The notes under the pieces: generated by a model
The model's input: the letters and a program-made list of their open reading frames with translations, nothing else
Told to the model about the DNA's origin: nothing
The model's database searches: none
Shown here: positions 28,001-38,238 of the stretch, one piece after another
Position numbering within the stretch: position 1 is the stretch's first letter
Layout of the letters: each line of letters opens with the position of its first letter
Origin: CAUZFZ01 sp963579025
GTDB taxonomy: Bacteria > Planctomycetota > Planctomycetia > Planctomycetales > Planctomycetaceae
Reading direction: 5' to 3'
NCBI GenBank assembly: GCA_963579025.1
Contig: CAUZFZ010000001.1
Span: 1-64,000 of the forward strand
Length of the DNA: 64,000 nucleotides
Made by a program: the position numbers and the translations under genes

Positions 28001-31000
28001 ACGGAAAAATCGTTGCCACCGCCGTCGTTGTCACCGGCGACGACGATTTTCCCGTCCGTCTGAATAGCAATCGCTCCGGAATTGTCGTCACCGCTGACGT
28101 TGGTGATTGCGTAGCCGTCTCCGTCAAACGTCGTATCGAGCGTGCCATCACTGTTGAAACGGGCCACCAGAATGTCGTTGTCGGCACCAATATCGGTCTG
28201 CCCGACCACGATAATTTTCCCGTCGGTCTGCAGCGCCACGTCGAATCCGAATTCGTTCCCGCCCGCGTCGAACGTCACAATGCCGTCACCGCCGCCGAAC
28301 GTCTGATCAATCGAACCATCCGCGTTGTATCGGACCAGAGAGAAGTCAAAGTCCGCGAGGTTCGATGCCCCGGCAACGATGACCTTACCGTCGCTCTGGA
28401 CGACGCTGTCAAAACCGAAGTCCAGTGCGCTGCCGGGCACCGGCGTCGTGACACTGCCATCACCGCCGGCTCCAAAGTACGGACGAGTGTTGACCGGAAG
28501 CGCGGCGAGCACGTTTATGGCAAATTCGGACGTGTCTCCGTAGTCGCCTAAGCCAAGGTCAACCGTCGCCGTGGCAGTGATGACTTCGCCTGCTGCAACG
28601 GTTTCGGAAAGCACCGCACTAAATGCCGCAACGCCACTGCCGTTCGTGGTCGTGCTCACCGACCCCAGGTACCGCTCGGCCTCTCCGTAACTTGAGGCAT
28701 CACCGGTCGAACTGGCAAAGAACTCAATCCGGTAGTCCTGAGTCAGACCATCGGTGTCGAGCGTGCCGTCGATTGTGATCGTCGAGGAACCGTCGGTTAC
28801 GGCAGTCGCAAGCACCGGGAAGTTCTGGTAATCGTTCGGGCCGGTATCCGCATCATCGGCGTCGTTGGCGTTCACGCCAAATCCATTCTCCGTGGCGCTC
28901 GCAAGGTCAATCCCCAGATCCGTATTGGCGAAGATGAGATTCCCAAGCAGGGCGTTTCCGGTGCCCGCCGTTGAGAGCAGCTTGATTCCGCCCGCGTCGT
29001 TATACGCAATGATATTTCCCTCACCGGCTGCCGTTCCGCCGACGCGATTGTTTGCGGTGCCGCTGCCTTGAAGCAGGATGCCATCTCCACTGTTGCCAAT
29101 GTCCGACGAGCCATCCACGCCGACGCCGATGAAGTTCCCTTCGATGACGTTCGACTCGGGAGTGCCTCCGACGTCAAGAATGTCAATGCCGGCTCCAGCG
29201 TTGCCGCCGATCACGTTCTTTTCATCCGTGCCCGTTCCACCGATCTGGTTGTTGTCGGAATCGCCGATGATCAGAATGCCGCGCGCCGCATTGCCGAGCG
29301 AGGTGTTCCCCGAAGACGTTGTTCCGATGTAGTTGCCTTGCACCGTCACGTTGCTCGACGAGAACAACAGGATTCCACTTGCACTGTTGTCAGAGATGAT
29401 ATTCCGATCCGTCGTGTCCGGTCCGCCAATCGTCACGCCGTTGGAACTGGTCACATTGATGCCGTTTATGGTGTTGCCGCGCCCCGTCGTTCCATCCGGA
29501 TCGAGCCCGATGTAGTTGCCTTCGATCACCGAGTTGGCAGACGAGTCCAGCGTGATGCCGTTACTCAGGAACTGATTGATCGCCAACCCTCGGACTGTCG
29601 ACCCACCGCTGCCCGCGATGAGCCGCAAGCCATCGACCCCGCCCGCACTGCTTCCGTCGAGTACGATGATCGGCGTCGTGCCGAAATCAATGTCGGTCGT
29701 GCCATCGATGATCACGGTGTCGTCGATTTCCGGCAGAGCCGATGTCAGGCTGATGGTGTGTGCTCCGCCAGCCAGTGCTTCACCAATCTCGAAGTGAATC
29801 TCGTCCGGCGTGGTCCCGTTCGTCGTGGCATTGGCGGCCGTGATTGCTTCCCGTAATGAGATGCCGTCTCCCCCGTCATCCATATACAACGCGGCCAGCG
29901 ATGTGACCGTTCCGTTGATCAGATCATTGGTATTCGTCACCTCGATGATGCCCGTGCCGGTAATGCTGGCGGTTGTGCTGAATTCCGACGTATTGCCGAG
30001 CGGGTCTGTGACCGTTGACGTGATGAATTCGCCCGGAAACGCCGTGGCCGCGATCGCTTCATTGAAGGCAACGATGTCGCCACTGGCGTCGGTCATGATT
30101 GTCGCGCTGCCCAGATATCGACCGCCGACACCCGTTGTGCTGGTCGAACTGGCGAAGAAATCGAATTCGTAGTTCGTGCTGGGCGTTCCGTAATAGAACT
30201 CGCCAACGAACGTCACAGTCGTGCCGTCGGTCGTCGACGGGTACGGAAACGGCGGGTTCTGTTTGTTATTGGGACCGGTATCGACATCGTTGACGTCTCG
30301 GCCATCGTGTCCGTCGTTGCCCAGGTCGATGGCAAGCACTGCATTCAAGTAAATATCGTTGCCGCGAAAAGCGTTGCCGGTGCCGTCCAGCGCAGTGATT
30401 CCGTTTTTCGCGTTGTGGACGATTCGGTTGCCCGCACCGCTCGCCGTTCCACCAATCGTGTTGTTGGAAGAGCCGCTGTCCAGTTCGATTCCGGTCTGGT
30501 TGCCTCGATCGTCAACGCCCGTTGCATTTGTTCCGATGTAGTTCCCTACAACTGTGTTGCCGGACGCGTTGTGAAATGCGATTCCGGCGCCGGTATGGTC
30601 CGCGATGTAGTTGCGTTCGGCTTCTGTGAGTCCACCAATCGTGTTGCCGGTCGCTCCTGCCTCGACGATGATTCCGTCGTCTCCGTTACCCAGCGCGGCG
30701 CCGTTAATATCCAGGCCGATGTAGTTCCCGACCACGCTGCTATTTCTGACGTTGTCCAGGTCGATTCCGTCGTCAAGGTTGCCGGAGACGACGTTCCGGT
30801 CTTCCGAACTGGTGCCGCCAACGGTGACGTTGTCGGAATAGATAACGTCGATGCCGTCGTAGTTCGCGGCCGCGCCCGTACCCGCGACATTCACTCCCAC
30901 GAAGTTGCCTCGCACGACGAGATTGTCCGCTCCGATCGCCTTGATGCCCGTACCTGTGACGAAGTCATTGACGACAAGACCCTGAATCTTGATATCGTCG

Positions 31001-33435
31001 GCCGTGGCGAACAGCCCGTTCACACCAAACGCCGCTGAGCTGCCTTCGAGCCGAATGATCGGCGTTGTTGAGTAAAGCGGCTGCGAGCGGCCATCGATCG
31101 TCACCGCGTCGGTCAGCGCGGGGAGCGCCGACAGCAGGCTGATAGTTTGAGTGCCACCACCACCGATGCTGAACTCGATTGAGTCCGGCCCGCCGGAGTT
31201 GGTCGTGTTGTTCGCCGCGAGGATTGCTTCGCGCAGAGAAATCTCGCCACCATCACTGGCGATCAGGTTGTCAATTGAAGACGTATCGCCGTCGACAACG
31301 TCTTCGGTGGAGTCGACGACCAAGGTGTGAGCAGCTGACGATTGTGACGCCGCGGGTGCCACATAAGTGACGCTGAGAATCGGAGGCGTCGTCCCTTCGG
31401 AACTGTCGAAGTCCCATCCGTTTGTGTTTGTCGTGACAATGGCCCAGCCGAGATTCGTCGTTCCATTGGCCCACTCGGCGACCGATCCCTCAAGCCCCGT
31501 GATTGTCTCTGTGCCGGACGATGCCGGATCAATGACGGACGACTCGATTGCCGAGAGGTAGTCGGTTCCGGATTGAAGCCCGGTACTCAGAGAATTCCAG
31601 GTCGACGACTCGTCCCAGTCTGTCTGCATGCGGTGGAGGTCGTAGGTATTGCCGGATGCACCGGGGTTGCTGACATCGACGGTCAGGCTGGCGCTGGTGA
31701 TGGTCGATCCCCACGGAATCTGCCCCGCGCCGTCGCCAAACAGGCTATCGAATCGGATCAGTGCCTGAGACGGAAAACTGACGTCGACAGCGTCCACTTC
31801 GATACGCGCTGAAGCACCGAAGTCGGTATCTGGCGAGTCGCCGCTCAGATACGTGTCCTGCGTGCCGGTGTAGCCGCTGACGTTGTGCTGGAACGTCGCG
31901 ACGATGCTGGAGCTGACCGGCTTGATCGAGATTCCGCCGATGGCCCAGCCGGTGCTGTCGGTCCATGTCCACGACATGTCGACGGACGCGGCTCCGGCTT
32001 CCGTGCTGGCGCCGCCGTTGGACTCGACGCCCGTGAACAGATCCCATTGTTCGGTCTGACCGGCACCGGGGACCAGGTTCTGATCCAAAGCATTCACCGT
32101 GACGACGCCGAAGACCAGTTCGTCCGCCGCCGAGCTGACCGCGACAGTGCCGTTCGTGTCATCGCCCGATGCCGAAGCGAAGGTGCCCAGCGGCGTTGTC
32201 TGATCGACATCGGTGAAAGTCATCACGCCGACATTCGCGTCACCAGCGCCGCTGAGCGTCACGATGACGTCGAACGTGCCGACCGAGGGGGCAACCAGCG
32301 AGAAGATTTCGACAGTTCCTCCATCCGAAGACACCACGAACCCTTCAGACGTCAGCTTGCTGCCGTCATAGGTGATCGAGCTGACCGACGGCGGAAAATC
32401 TTCCCCGATGGACACGCCGACCAGCATCAGTCGATTGCTGCCGGAAGTGGTGTGGGAAATGTTCAGCGTCGATCCCGTCGTCGATCCGGTCGAGGTCGAG
32501 TCTACGGCAACGTTCAGCAGATGCCCCCAGTTGTCCTGAGCGTCCTGACTGAACGCGATCTGCGTTTCGATCTGCCCCGCCGAGTATTCCAGGTCCCAGT
32601 CTGCTCCAAAGATGGCGTGACCGGTGTCGTCGTTACTGGCGGCCACATCGGCCTCAGTCAGTGCACTGATCGAATCGACCAGTTGTTGCCCATCGGAACT
32701 GGCGGCCAGATCACAGCCGTAGAACAGCAGGTCGGCATCGGACGAGAGTGCATTCGCCCAGCCGGCGATCTCTCCGGCGTAGCCGCTCAGGTTGTCCTGA
32801 GTCAGCCATGTCGAGCCGAGCTTGATCGCGGTGTCGGTGCCGTGCGACACAACATGCATGGCATCGACGCCAGTGCGCCCAGCCAGCGCTTCGGTGATCT
32901 GCTCGATGCCGTCACGCGAGTTCTGCAGCAGCACGACTTCGAATTCACGCGAGGAATTGTCGTTCGACCACAGGTCATCCAGAAGCTGCTGGTAGTCGTC
33001 GACGCTCGTGTCGACAAAGACGAGTTCCTGGCGGACGGTCTGATCTGAGCGGGTCGTCGACAGGTCGCCTGTTTCCGCATCACGATTTGTCGAGGAGTCC
33101 TCTCGCACCGCTTGCAGGTCTGTCTCAGCAATGACGGCATCGACATCAGTCGCGTTCGGAGAAGCTGTGTCGGCGGATGATTGCCCGGTGCTCAGACTGG
33201 CAGAGTCGAAGGTGTCCATCTGCCCGGCCGACGAAGCAGACGCGGCAGCTTCCATAACCACTGCCGCGGGCGACGCGCTGAGCAGGACACGGTCCTCGAG
33301 CTGTTCCAGTTCGAGCGGTCGTGATGATGGTGACTCCTCGGGCGTCTGAACGGCTCGCATGACACGGTCGAGCAGCTCGTTGAACGCCAGCGAAGTTCTC
33401 AGTTTCAGATCATTGAGATTAATAGACAAGGCCAC
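22027..33435 (-). CDS. Giant modular surface protein with LEPR-XLL tag, DUF4347, beta-helix, delta-60, LamG and cadherin repeats
   Basis: A 3802-residue protein. The planctomycete tag LELEQLEDRVLLSASP lies at 41-56. A DUF4347 domain spans about 137-303 (HVVSHGTD and LLFYGCDLA). A DNRLRE-like region lies at about 512-690. Two right-handed beta-helix blocks follow, each headed by a CSLREA-type motif (ISLREAILAAN about 730, ISLREAITAAN about 1190). About seven delta-60 repeats span 1660-2030 (QTDGKIVVAG, YNTDGSLDTTF). Ig/cadherin-like modules, a LamG domain (about 2582-2815) and five 108-aa cadherin-like repeats (about 2912-3448) follow. The tail has a Pro/Asp/Gly linker and a terminal hydrophobic block WLLRGGSLL...SSLPAW then DPLPVL, a C-terminal signature of DUF4347 giants. 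It is probably exported and cell-surface attached. The GTG start is uncertain; a TTG two codons later is possible. Confidence 0.9.
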   Translation of the reverse strand: MALSINLNDLKLRTSLAFNELLDRVMRAVQTPEESPSSRPLELEQLEDRVLLSASPAAVVMEAAASASSAGQMDTFDSASLSTGQSSADTASPNATDVDAVIAETDLQAVREDSSTNRDAETGDLSTTRSDQTVRQELVFVDTSVDDYQQLLDDLWSNDNSSREFEVVLLQNSRDGIEQITEALAGRTGVDAMHVVSHGTDTAIKLGSTWLTQDNLSGYAGEIAGWANALSSDADLLFYGCDLAASSDGQQLVDSISALTEADVAASNDDTGHAIFGADWDLEYSAGQIETQIAFSQDAQDNWGHLLNVAVDSTSTGSTTGSTLNISHTTSGSNRLMLVGVSIGEDFPPSVSSITYDGSKLTSEGFVVSSDGGTVEIFSLVAPSVGTFDVIVTLSGAGDANVGVMTFTDVDQTTPLGTFASASGDDTNGTVAVSSAADELVFGVVTVNALDQNLVPGAGQTEQWDLFTGVESNGGASTEAGAASVDMSWTWTDSTGWAIGGISIKPVSSSIVATFQHNVSGYTGTQDTYLSGDSPDTDFGASARIEVDAVDVSFPSQALIRFDSLFGDGAGQIPWGSTITSASLTVDVSNPGASGNTYDLHRMQTDWDESSTWNSLSTGLQSGTDYLSAIESSVIDPASSGTETITGLEGSVAEWANGTTNLGWAIVTTNTNGWDFDSSEGTTPPILSVTYVAPAASQSSAAHTLVVDSTEDVVDGDTSSIDNLIASDGGEISLREAILAANNTTNSGGPDSIEFSIGGGGTQTISLLSALPALTDAVTIDGRSQPLYSTTPIIRLEGSSAAFGVNGLFATADDIKIQGLVVNDFVTGTGIKAIGADNLVVRGNFVGVNVAGTGAAANYDGIDVIYSDNVTVGGTSSEDRNVVSGNLDDGIDLDNVRNSSVVGNYIGLDINGAALGNGDDGIIVEAGATGNTIGGLTEAERNYIADHTGAGIAFHNASGNTVVGNYIGTNATGVDDRGNQTGIELDSGSSNNTIGGTASGAGNRIVHNAKNGITALDGTGNAFRGNDIYLNAVLAIDLGNDGHDGRDVNDVDTGPNNKQNPPFPYPSTTDGTTVTFVGEFYYGTPSTNYEFDFFASSTSTTGVGGRYLGSATIMTDASGDIVAFNEAIAATAFPGEFITSTVTDPLGNTSEFSTTASITGTGIIEVTNTNDLINGTVTSLAALYMDDGGDGISLREAITAANATTNGTTPDEIHFEIGEALAGGAHTISLTSALPEIDDTVIIDGTTDIDFGTTPIIVLDGSSAGGVDGLRLIAGSGGSTVRGLAINQFLSNGITLDSSANSVIEGNYIGLDPDGTTGRGNTINGINVTSSNGVTIGGPDTTDRNIISDNSASGILLFSSSNVTVQGNYIGTTSSGNTSLGNAARGILIIGDSDNNQIGGTGTDEKNVIGGNAGAGIDILDVGGTPESNVIEGNFIGVGVDGSSDIGNSGDGILLQGSGTANNRVGGTAAGEGNIIAYNDAGGIKLLSTAGTGNALLGNLIFANTDLGIDLASATENGFGVNANDADDADTGPNDYQNFPVLATAVTDGSSTITIDGTLDTDGLTQDYRIEFFASSTGDASSYGEAERYLGSVSTTTNGSGVAAFSAVLSETVAAGEVITATATVDLGLGDYGDTSEFAINVLAALPVNTRPYFGAGGDGSVTTPVPGSALDFGFDSVVQSDGKVIVAGASNLADFDFSLVRYNADGSIDQTFGGGDGIVTFDAGGNEFGFDVALQTDGKIIVVGQTDIGADNDILVARFNSDGTLDTTFDGDGYAITNVSGDDNSGAIAIQTDGKIVVAGDNDGGGNDFSVVRYNTDGSLDTTFDSDGILTLDFGGSSFDTATAVALQSDGKIVVGGLSSLQFGLIRLTTTGVLDTSFDTDGVVTTDFGAGSETINGLAIQADGRIVAGGTANLDFALARYNTNGSLDTTFDTDGLRTSDLGGTEQAYDIALTSSEKILISGSTTLLGNNDVMVQRYNSDGSTDRSFNTVGTRITVVGVSNEVGYSVNALDDGSVLVGGYTSSGGFLLNRYVEAGPEDSTFGATTNLLNGNPTFTEGGAPVVLDADVQVFDAELSAVDSFNGATLTLVRDGGADSDDEFSATGNLSTLTESGNLVLSSTTIGTVTTNSSGSLVLTFNGSATQAAVNETLQSIAYSNSSDNPPASALLTWTFSDGNTGIQGTGGALAATGSTTVNITASNDAPVATIVPVGYGVTEDDPARPLGGVSISDVDAGVNDLEVTLSVNDGDVTLVTTTGLTFTGGANGTSTLTVTGTQTDLNNALATLTYQPDPNFAGSDTLTLTVDDLGNTGGGALNDVDTANITVTADNDAPTITAIADQTPVEDTATGPIAFTIGDVETAASSLIVTATSNDQTQVPDTNITLGGSGASRTIDILPGLNQNGGPATITVTVDDGTTTTQTTFDVTVTAANDAPVGVVASNFTAINEDDFTSAGKLVSAFTTTTVDVDLGAVKGVAVIDVDNTNGSWEYTLDGTNWLAIGNVSDSMARLLPSDATARVRFVPDPNYNGVAFPFTVVAWDQTTGVAGGLADASTRGGITAFSTASATVGQSVTSINDTPIATADPGDYSADLLALNPLSYWRLGESSGTTASDIGSLGNDGTYQGTTLGQTGSITGDSDTAAQFNGTSDYLEFAHDNSYLLDNGTVQLWFSADDPTGAAEQHLFSKDSSSFDTGGHLTIYLKTSGQLEVRLQSTSADNFATTASAVSSGTWHHVAVAFGSDGLKLYLDGALTDTDSYTGGLGTTSGGAGNFEPIAIGAGTQSSGDLSVTPVNEFFSGLIDEVAIVGSSLSAETVQDLYAAGLQHYTVVHDTTLNVTAAAGVLANDYDVEGDSLNAVVVSGPSNADSFTLNGDGSFDYAPTAGFSGSDSFTYKANDGSLDSGNVTVTLTVTNEVPVITSDGGGATAAVNVAENSTAVTTVTATDADLPAETLTYSITGGADAAKFAINSSTGALTFAVAPDFETPTDVGTDNIYDVTVQVSDGTLTDTQAISVTVTSLNDNTPTITSNGGGASAAVNMAENSTAVTTVTATDADLPGDTLAYSITGGADAAKFAINSSTGALTFALSPDFETPTDVGTDNVYDVTVQVSDGSLIDTQAISVTVTPVNDNTPVITSNGGGASAALNVAENSTAVTTVTATDADLRGDTLTYSISGGADAAKFAINSSTGVLRFALAPDFETPTDVGTDNVYDVTVQVSDGTLTDTQAIAVTVTPLNDNTPTITSGGGGASAARNRAENNTAITTVTATDADLRGDTLTYSISGGADAAKFAINSSTGVLRFAVAPDFETPTDVGTDNVYDVIVEVSDGTFTDTQSIAVTVTAVNDNTPTITSDGGGASAALNVAENATAVTTVTATDADLPGDTLTYSISGGADAAKFLINSSSGDLTFAAAPDFETPTDVGTDNVYEVTVEASDGAGGTDSQAISVTVTDVDEFDVTAVADVDGTADAVDENSANGTTVGITASASDADATTNGILYTLDDNAGGQFAIDGATGIVTVAGAIDRESGATRSITVRATSDDGSTTTQGFVIAINDLDEFDITAISDSDATLDAVDENALAIVVVAATSTDTPDDGPDDPGPGDTDDPGEETGEPSAPGVPADTTPSGTAPPTTFGQSREISGLLPETDSESPLLIASTESFDGSIRDEQFFTLGRGRANESVSEFVQTFEATLLEADSDLLVQLIESGYLWESLDNLDSARDEADSVDDFAQNIVVGTTGVVGTSLTVGYVIWLLRGGSLLVGMVSSLPAWTMIDPLPVLESAAETMGLDEDGDSLESLLRAGQQA
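23090..24700 (-). repeat. Five tandem 324-bp repeats coding for cadherin-like modules
   Basis: The same landmark (a variant of ACGTTG before the codons for TDVGTDN) recurs at 23171, 23495, 23819, 24143 and 24467, exactly 324 bp apart each time. That gives five 108-residue modules. Each carries ENSTAVTTVTATDADL, YSISGGADAAKFAINSS and DFETPTDVGTDN. Adjacent units are nearly identical at DNA level in places, suggesting recent duplication or gene conversion. The long plus-strand frames over this region are shadows of the repeat. Confidence 0.9.
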
Positions 33436-33911
33436 CCCTATAGAAAATCTCTGCGCAGTTTCCCCTGCTTGAATCTACGACACGAGGGGTTTGCGGCTGG
33501 GATGGCGGCTGTCAAATGGCGTGTTTTGTGACAGTTGACTCCGGCTGTGAGGGTTTTCCCGCGCCGTGCTGGAGACCCGAGTGATCCGGCATCGATATGA
33601 CCATCGTTTTCTGGTGGCAGACTTTTTGTGTCGCGGGTCACACGCTGATACCAGGTTTTGCGTCGGTCCCGCGCCGGAGTTGATCGCATCCGTGTTTGAA
33701 TGCACGCGGCGGAATTCCCACAACAGCAGGCGGATCCCGCCGATTTCCGTACCCCTCAAACCGGATATTGTCTGGTGGTTCGGCCGTCTTTATCCGATGC
33801 TTGTCTGAGCTGAGTTGTCTCCTCCAAACCGGGACTCGCGTCGGCCTCGTTAAGATCGTCGGCGGAGACGTACACCCGACGCTCAGCTTTCAGATCGCAT
33901 CAGGTACTGAC
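33436..33911. promoter_or_regulatory. Divergent intergenic region between the giant gene and DUF1501 gene
   Basis: These 476 bases separate two divergent genes and should hold both promoters. No confident -35/-10 pair, operator palindrome or RNA structure could be picked out by eye. The AGGGG just before the GTG of the giant gene is the only evident ribosome-binding candidate on the minus side. The plus frame is open upstream of 33912, but the sequence there is not protein-like. Confidence 0.4.
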
Positions 33912-35300
33912 ATGACTGCTCAATCAAACCTCGACCCGCTTCGTATGGACCGCCGCGCTGCTTTGCAGATCGGTACCGGTTTGTTCGGACTCCATCTGCC
34001 AGGCTTCCTGCAGGCTGTTCGGGCTGGGGCTGCAGACCGCGACATCTCCTGCCTGTTTATCTTCCTGGCTGGAGGTCCTTCTCACTTCGAGTCGTTCGAT
34101 CCAAAACCGGATGCGCCGCCGGAAATCCGCGGCATCTGGAACCCCACGTCGACCAGTGTGCCCGGCACATTCATCTGCGAAAAGATGCCGTTGATGGCGA
34201 GCCGCATGCACAAGGTCGCGATCGTTCGGTCGTGGCAGGGCAAGAGCGGGTCACACGCAACCGGTTCACAGCACGTCGCCAGCGGCGCGTATCCACCGGC
34301 TGGCGGACAGCATGTTCCCAACTTTGGCTGCCTGGTCTCGGCACTCAAAGGCAATCAGGTTCGCGGAGTGCCGGCACATTTCGGACTGCCCGTGGCCACG
34401 CGATACACGAAACCGTCGGGATACCTGGGCACGGTGGCTGATGCCTTCGACATCAAAGGCGATCCGGCCAAACCGCAAGTGAAATTTGATGGACCATCAC
34501 TGCCCGAGGACCGTTTCGAGGATCGACAGTCGATGCTGACGCAGCTCGACAATCTTTCGCGGCTGGCCGAAACCGAAAGCGGGTCCATCGAAGCCCACGA
34601 CAAGTTTTCAGACGAAGCTGTCGCGTTGTTGACCAGTGGGGCCATGCAGCGGGCCATGAACCTGGACGAGGAGTCGCTCCAGACACGAGAGCGTTACGGG
34701 GACAACATGTATGGGCGTCGCGTGCTGTTGGGTCGTCGTCTGCTCGAAGCGGGTGCTCGATTCGTCACCATCAACCAGGCCGTTCAGGGCGGTCTGTTCG
34801 GAGCCGGTACAACAAATGGCACCTGGGACAACCATCATCTGCTGTTCGAATCGATGATGTCGTTCGAACACGAGCCGGCCAGCATCCCCGGCAGCTACAA
34901 GTGGCACTCAACCAAAGGGCCGGGCAATCTGCCGCAACTCGACATGTCGCTGTCGACGGTGCTGGATGATCTGGAAGATCGCGGCATGCTCGACACCACG
35001 CTGGTCATGGCCATGGGCGAGTTCGGACGTACGCCGCGGATCAATAAGAATGCTGGCCGCGACCATTACCCCAGCGCCGGCAGCGTGTTACTGGCAGGGG
35101 CTGGGATCAGTGGTGGAGCCGTCGTTGGTGCCACCGATCGCAAAGGCGCAGCTCCGAAAACGCGCCCGCGGACTCCCGAAGATTTTGGAGCGACGATCTT
35201 CCATGCGCTGGGAATCGATCATCACCGCACGTTCTTCCCGCGGATCACGCGTCCGACGCCGATTTCGGATGGCCAGGTCATCACCGAGCTGTTCGCCTAG
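33912..35300 (+). CDS. DUF1501 family protein with Tat-type signal
   Basis: A 462-residue protein starting at the ATG at 33912. Its N-terminus MDRRAALQIGTGLFGLHLPGF fits a twin-arginine-type signal sequence. It then shows DUF1501 marks: FLAGGPSHFESFDPKPDAP near the start, GSHATGSQHVASGAYPPAGG in the first third, GTWDNHHLLF in the middle and TLVMAMGEFGRTPRINKNAG with GRDHYP near the end. DUF1501 proteins are sulfatase/alkaline-phosphatase-like in fold and very numerous in planctomycetes, often paired with DUF1549/DUF1553 cytochrome-type proteins. No such partner is adjacent here. The substrate is unknown. Confidence 0.92.
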   Translation: MTAQSNLDPLRMDRRAALQIGTGLFGLHLPGFLQAVRAGAADRDISCLFIFLAGGPSHFESFDPKPDAPPEIRGIWNPTSTSVPGTFICEKMPLMASRMHKVAIVRSWQGKSGSHATGSQHVASGAYPPAGGQHVPNFGCLVSALKGNQVRGVPAHFGLPVATRYTKPSGYLGTVADAFDIKGDPAKPQVKFDGPSLPEDRFEDRQSMLTQLDNLSRLAETESGSIEAHDKFSDEAVALLTSGAMQRAMNLDEESLQTRERYGDNMYGRRVLLGRRLLEAGARFVTINQAVQGGLFGAGTTNGTWDNHHLLFESMMSFEHEPASIPGSYKWHSTKGPGNLPQLDMSLSTVLDDLEDRGMLDTTLVMAMGEFGRTPRINKNAGRDHYPSAGSVLLAGAGISGGAVVGATDRKGAAPKTRPRTPEDFGATIFHALGIDHHRTFFPRITRPTPISDGQVITELFA

Positions 35301-35357
35301 AGATCCCGAGACAACGCCATCGCGGTTGGCCGAGTCATCCAGACTGGAAACTGCGAA

Positions 35358-35810
35358 CTAGTCGAGCAACGGCAGAATCACGCCGGCGTGCCAGTAATCT
35401 TTGAGTTCCCGGACAAGGTGCAGGAACTTCTCCAAGTCGACCGGTTTGGTCATGTAGCCCTCAACATGTAGCTGCTCGCTGGCCAGGTAATCGTCGTAGT
35501 CTGTTGAGCCAGTGAGGACTACGACTGGAATCTCGCGGAGTGACTCGTCCGCTTTGATTTCCGTCAGAATTTCGCGGCCGTCCTTGCGCGGCAGGCCCAG
35601 ATCCAGCAGGATCAAATCAGGGCGTGGGGCACGTGCGAAGCGACCTCGCTGATACATGAAATCCAGCGCGTCGATGCCGTCGGACAGCCAGGTGATGCGG
35701 TGCTGGACGTTGCCGTTCTTAAGAGCGCCCATCGTGATGCGCGCAGAGACCAGGCTGTCTTCGACAAGCAGAATCTCGATCGGACGTCCCACGGCTTGTG
35801 ATGCAGACAT
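35358..35810 (-). CDS. Stand-alone response regulator receiver (Rcp1-like)
   Basis: A 150-residue single-domain receiver. It has the acidic pair VEDS (about 16-19), the phospho-acceptor in LILLDLGLPRKDG (Asp about 70), the switch Thr in VVVLTGS and the conserved Lys in YMTKPVD. The DLGLPRKDG motif and the D-x-x-Y-x-x-S spacing are those of Rcp1-type receivers. There is no output domain. It starts 9 bases after the stop of the Ser/Thr kinase gene on the same strand, so both are likely co-transcribed. No histidine kinase is nearby. It might report to, or be controlled with, the Ser/Thr kinase (inference). Confidence 0.92.
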   Translation of the reverse strand: MSASQAVGRPIEILLVEDSLVSARITMGALKNGNVQHRITWLSDGIDALDFMYQRGRFARAPRPDLILLDLGLPRKDGREILTEIKADESLREIPVVVLTGSTDYDDYLASEQLHVEGYMTKPVDLEKFLHLVRELKDYWHAGVILPLLD

Positions 35811-35819
35811 GACGACACC

Positions 35820-37436
<1,617 letters not shown>

Positions 37437-37660
37437 CGCTCAGTATCAGCCTGAAAGGAGAGGGGACATCGAATTAATCAGAAACTGATGAAATGCACCG
37501 TCGATTGGATTCCGGCGTGCGGAGCCCGCGAGCCAGTCATTATGTGAAGCCGATTTCAATGACGCAAACAATAAGGCTCGCATCGATCTCCAGATGCCGT
37601 TGGCGCAGTCGAGGGATTCCGGTTCTCCACGCGAGAACCGTCGTCCGACTGGACCATCCG

Positions 37661-37936
37661 TTAGCCGCCGGACGCAAGTGTGACGAATTCCAGTTTGTCA
37701 CCGGTGTTCAGTACGCGGCCTGAATATCCCGTCAGCGGTAGCTTCTCGTCGTTCACGAATCCCGGCAAATAGGGATACATCTCGCCGCGATCGTTGACGA
37801 GCCGGATTTTCAGGTCGGGAAAACGCTCGAACAGCTCAGCCATCACTGCGCCGACCGTTCTGGCCTGCGTGTCAAACTGGTATTCGTCGCCAGCGAAGCG
37901 GGCCAGACTTCGAGGAAGTTCGACGGAAACGCTCAT
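37661..37936 (-). CDS. MoaD/ThiS-like ubiquitin-fold sulfur carrier
   Basis: A 91-residue beta-grasp protein ending in LASGG. The C-terminal Gly-Gly is the site of thiocarboxylate formation in ThiS and MoaD. The middle shows the family pattern TVGAVMAELFERFPDLK and LNTGDKLEFVT. No adenylyltransferase, thiG or moaE is adjacent, so which pathway it serves (molybdopterin, thiamine, cysteine or a tungsten-enzyme cofactor) cannot be told from this window. The start at 37936 is the only one that keeps the first strand. It is divergent from the second MoxR gene. Confidence 0.85.
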   Translation of the reverse strand: MSVSVELPRSLARFAGDEYQFDTQARTVGAVMAELFERFPDLKIRLVNDRGEMYPYLPGFVNDEKLPLTGYSGRVLNTGDKLEFVTLASGG

Positions 37937-38238
37937 GTTGTAGACCTCCGCTGTTTGTGGTGGCTTTCTGTCGGCCGGGCATGATATCGAGTGCGTCAGT
38001 CAGGTGCCCGATGGGGACGGCCTCGCGCAGCCAGAATTCGAATTCCCGTTCGAAACCGGTAACAGTGTGTTCGAAAAATACTCAATTCCAGACCAGTTAT
38101 GCAGCCGACAGCGACGTTGAGCTGCATCAATGCGACGACGACGAGCCGGCGATAGAATCGAAGTCTCCAGACAATTCGTGATCTTCATTCGATCGAGTCG
38201 TGTGATTCCATCCGCAGTGAAACTCATTCGGAAGCTGT
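37937..38238. promoter_or_regulatory. Divergent intergenic region before the second moxR
   Basis: Just over 300 bases between the divergent ThiS/MoaD-like and MoxR genes. It should hold both promoters. No repeat, RNA or clear promoter motif was identified. Confidence 0.35.

Noticed and set aside
31885..33048. Long plus-strand frame of about 387 codons opposite the DUF4347 part
   Set aside because: It lies entirely within the giant gene's coding region on the other strand, is Arg/Gly-rich, and has no family pattern.
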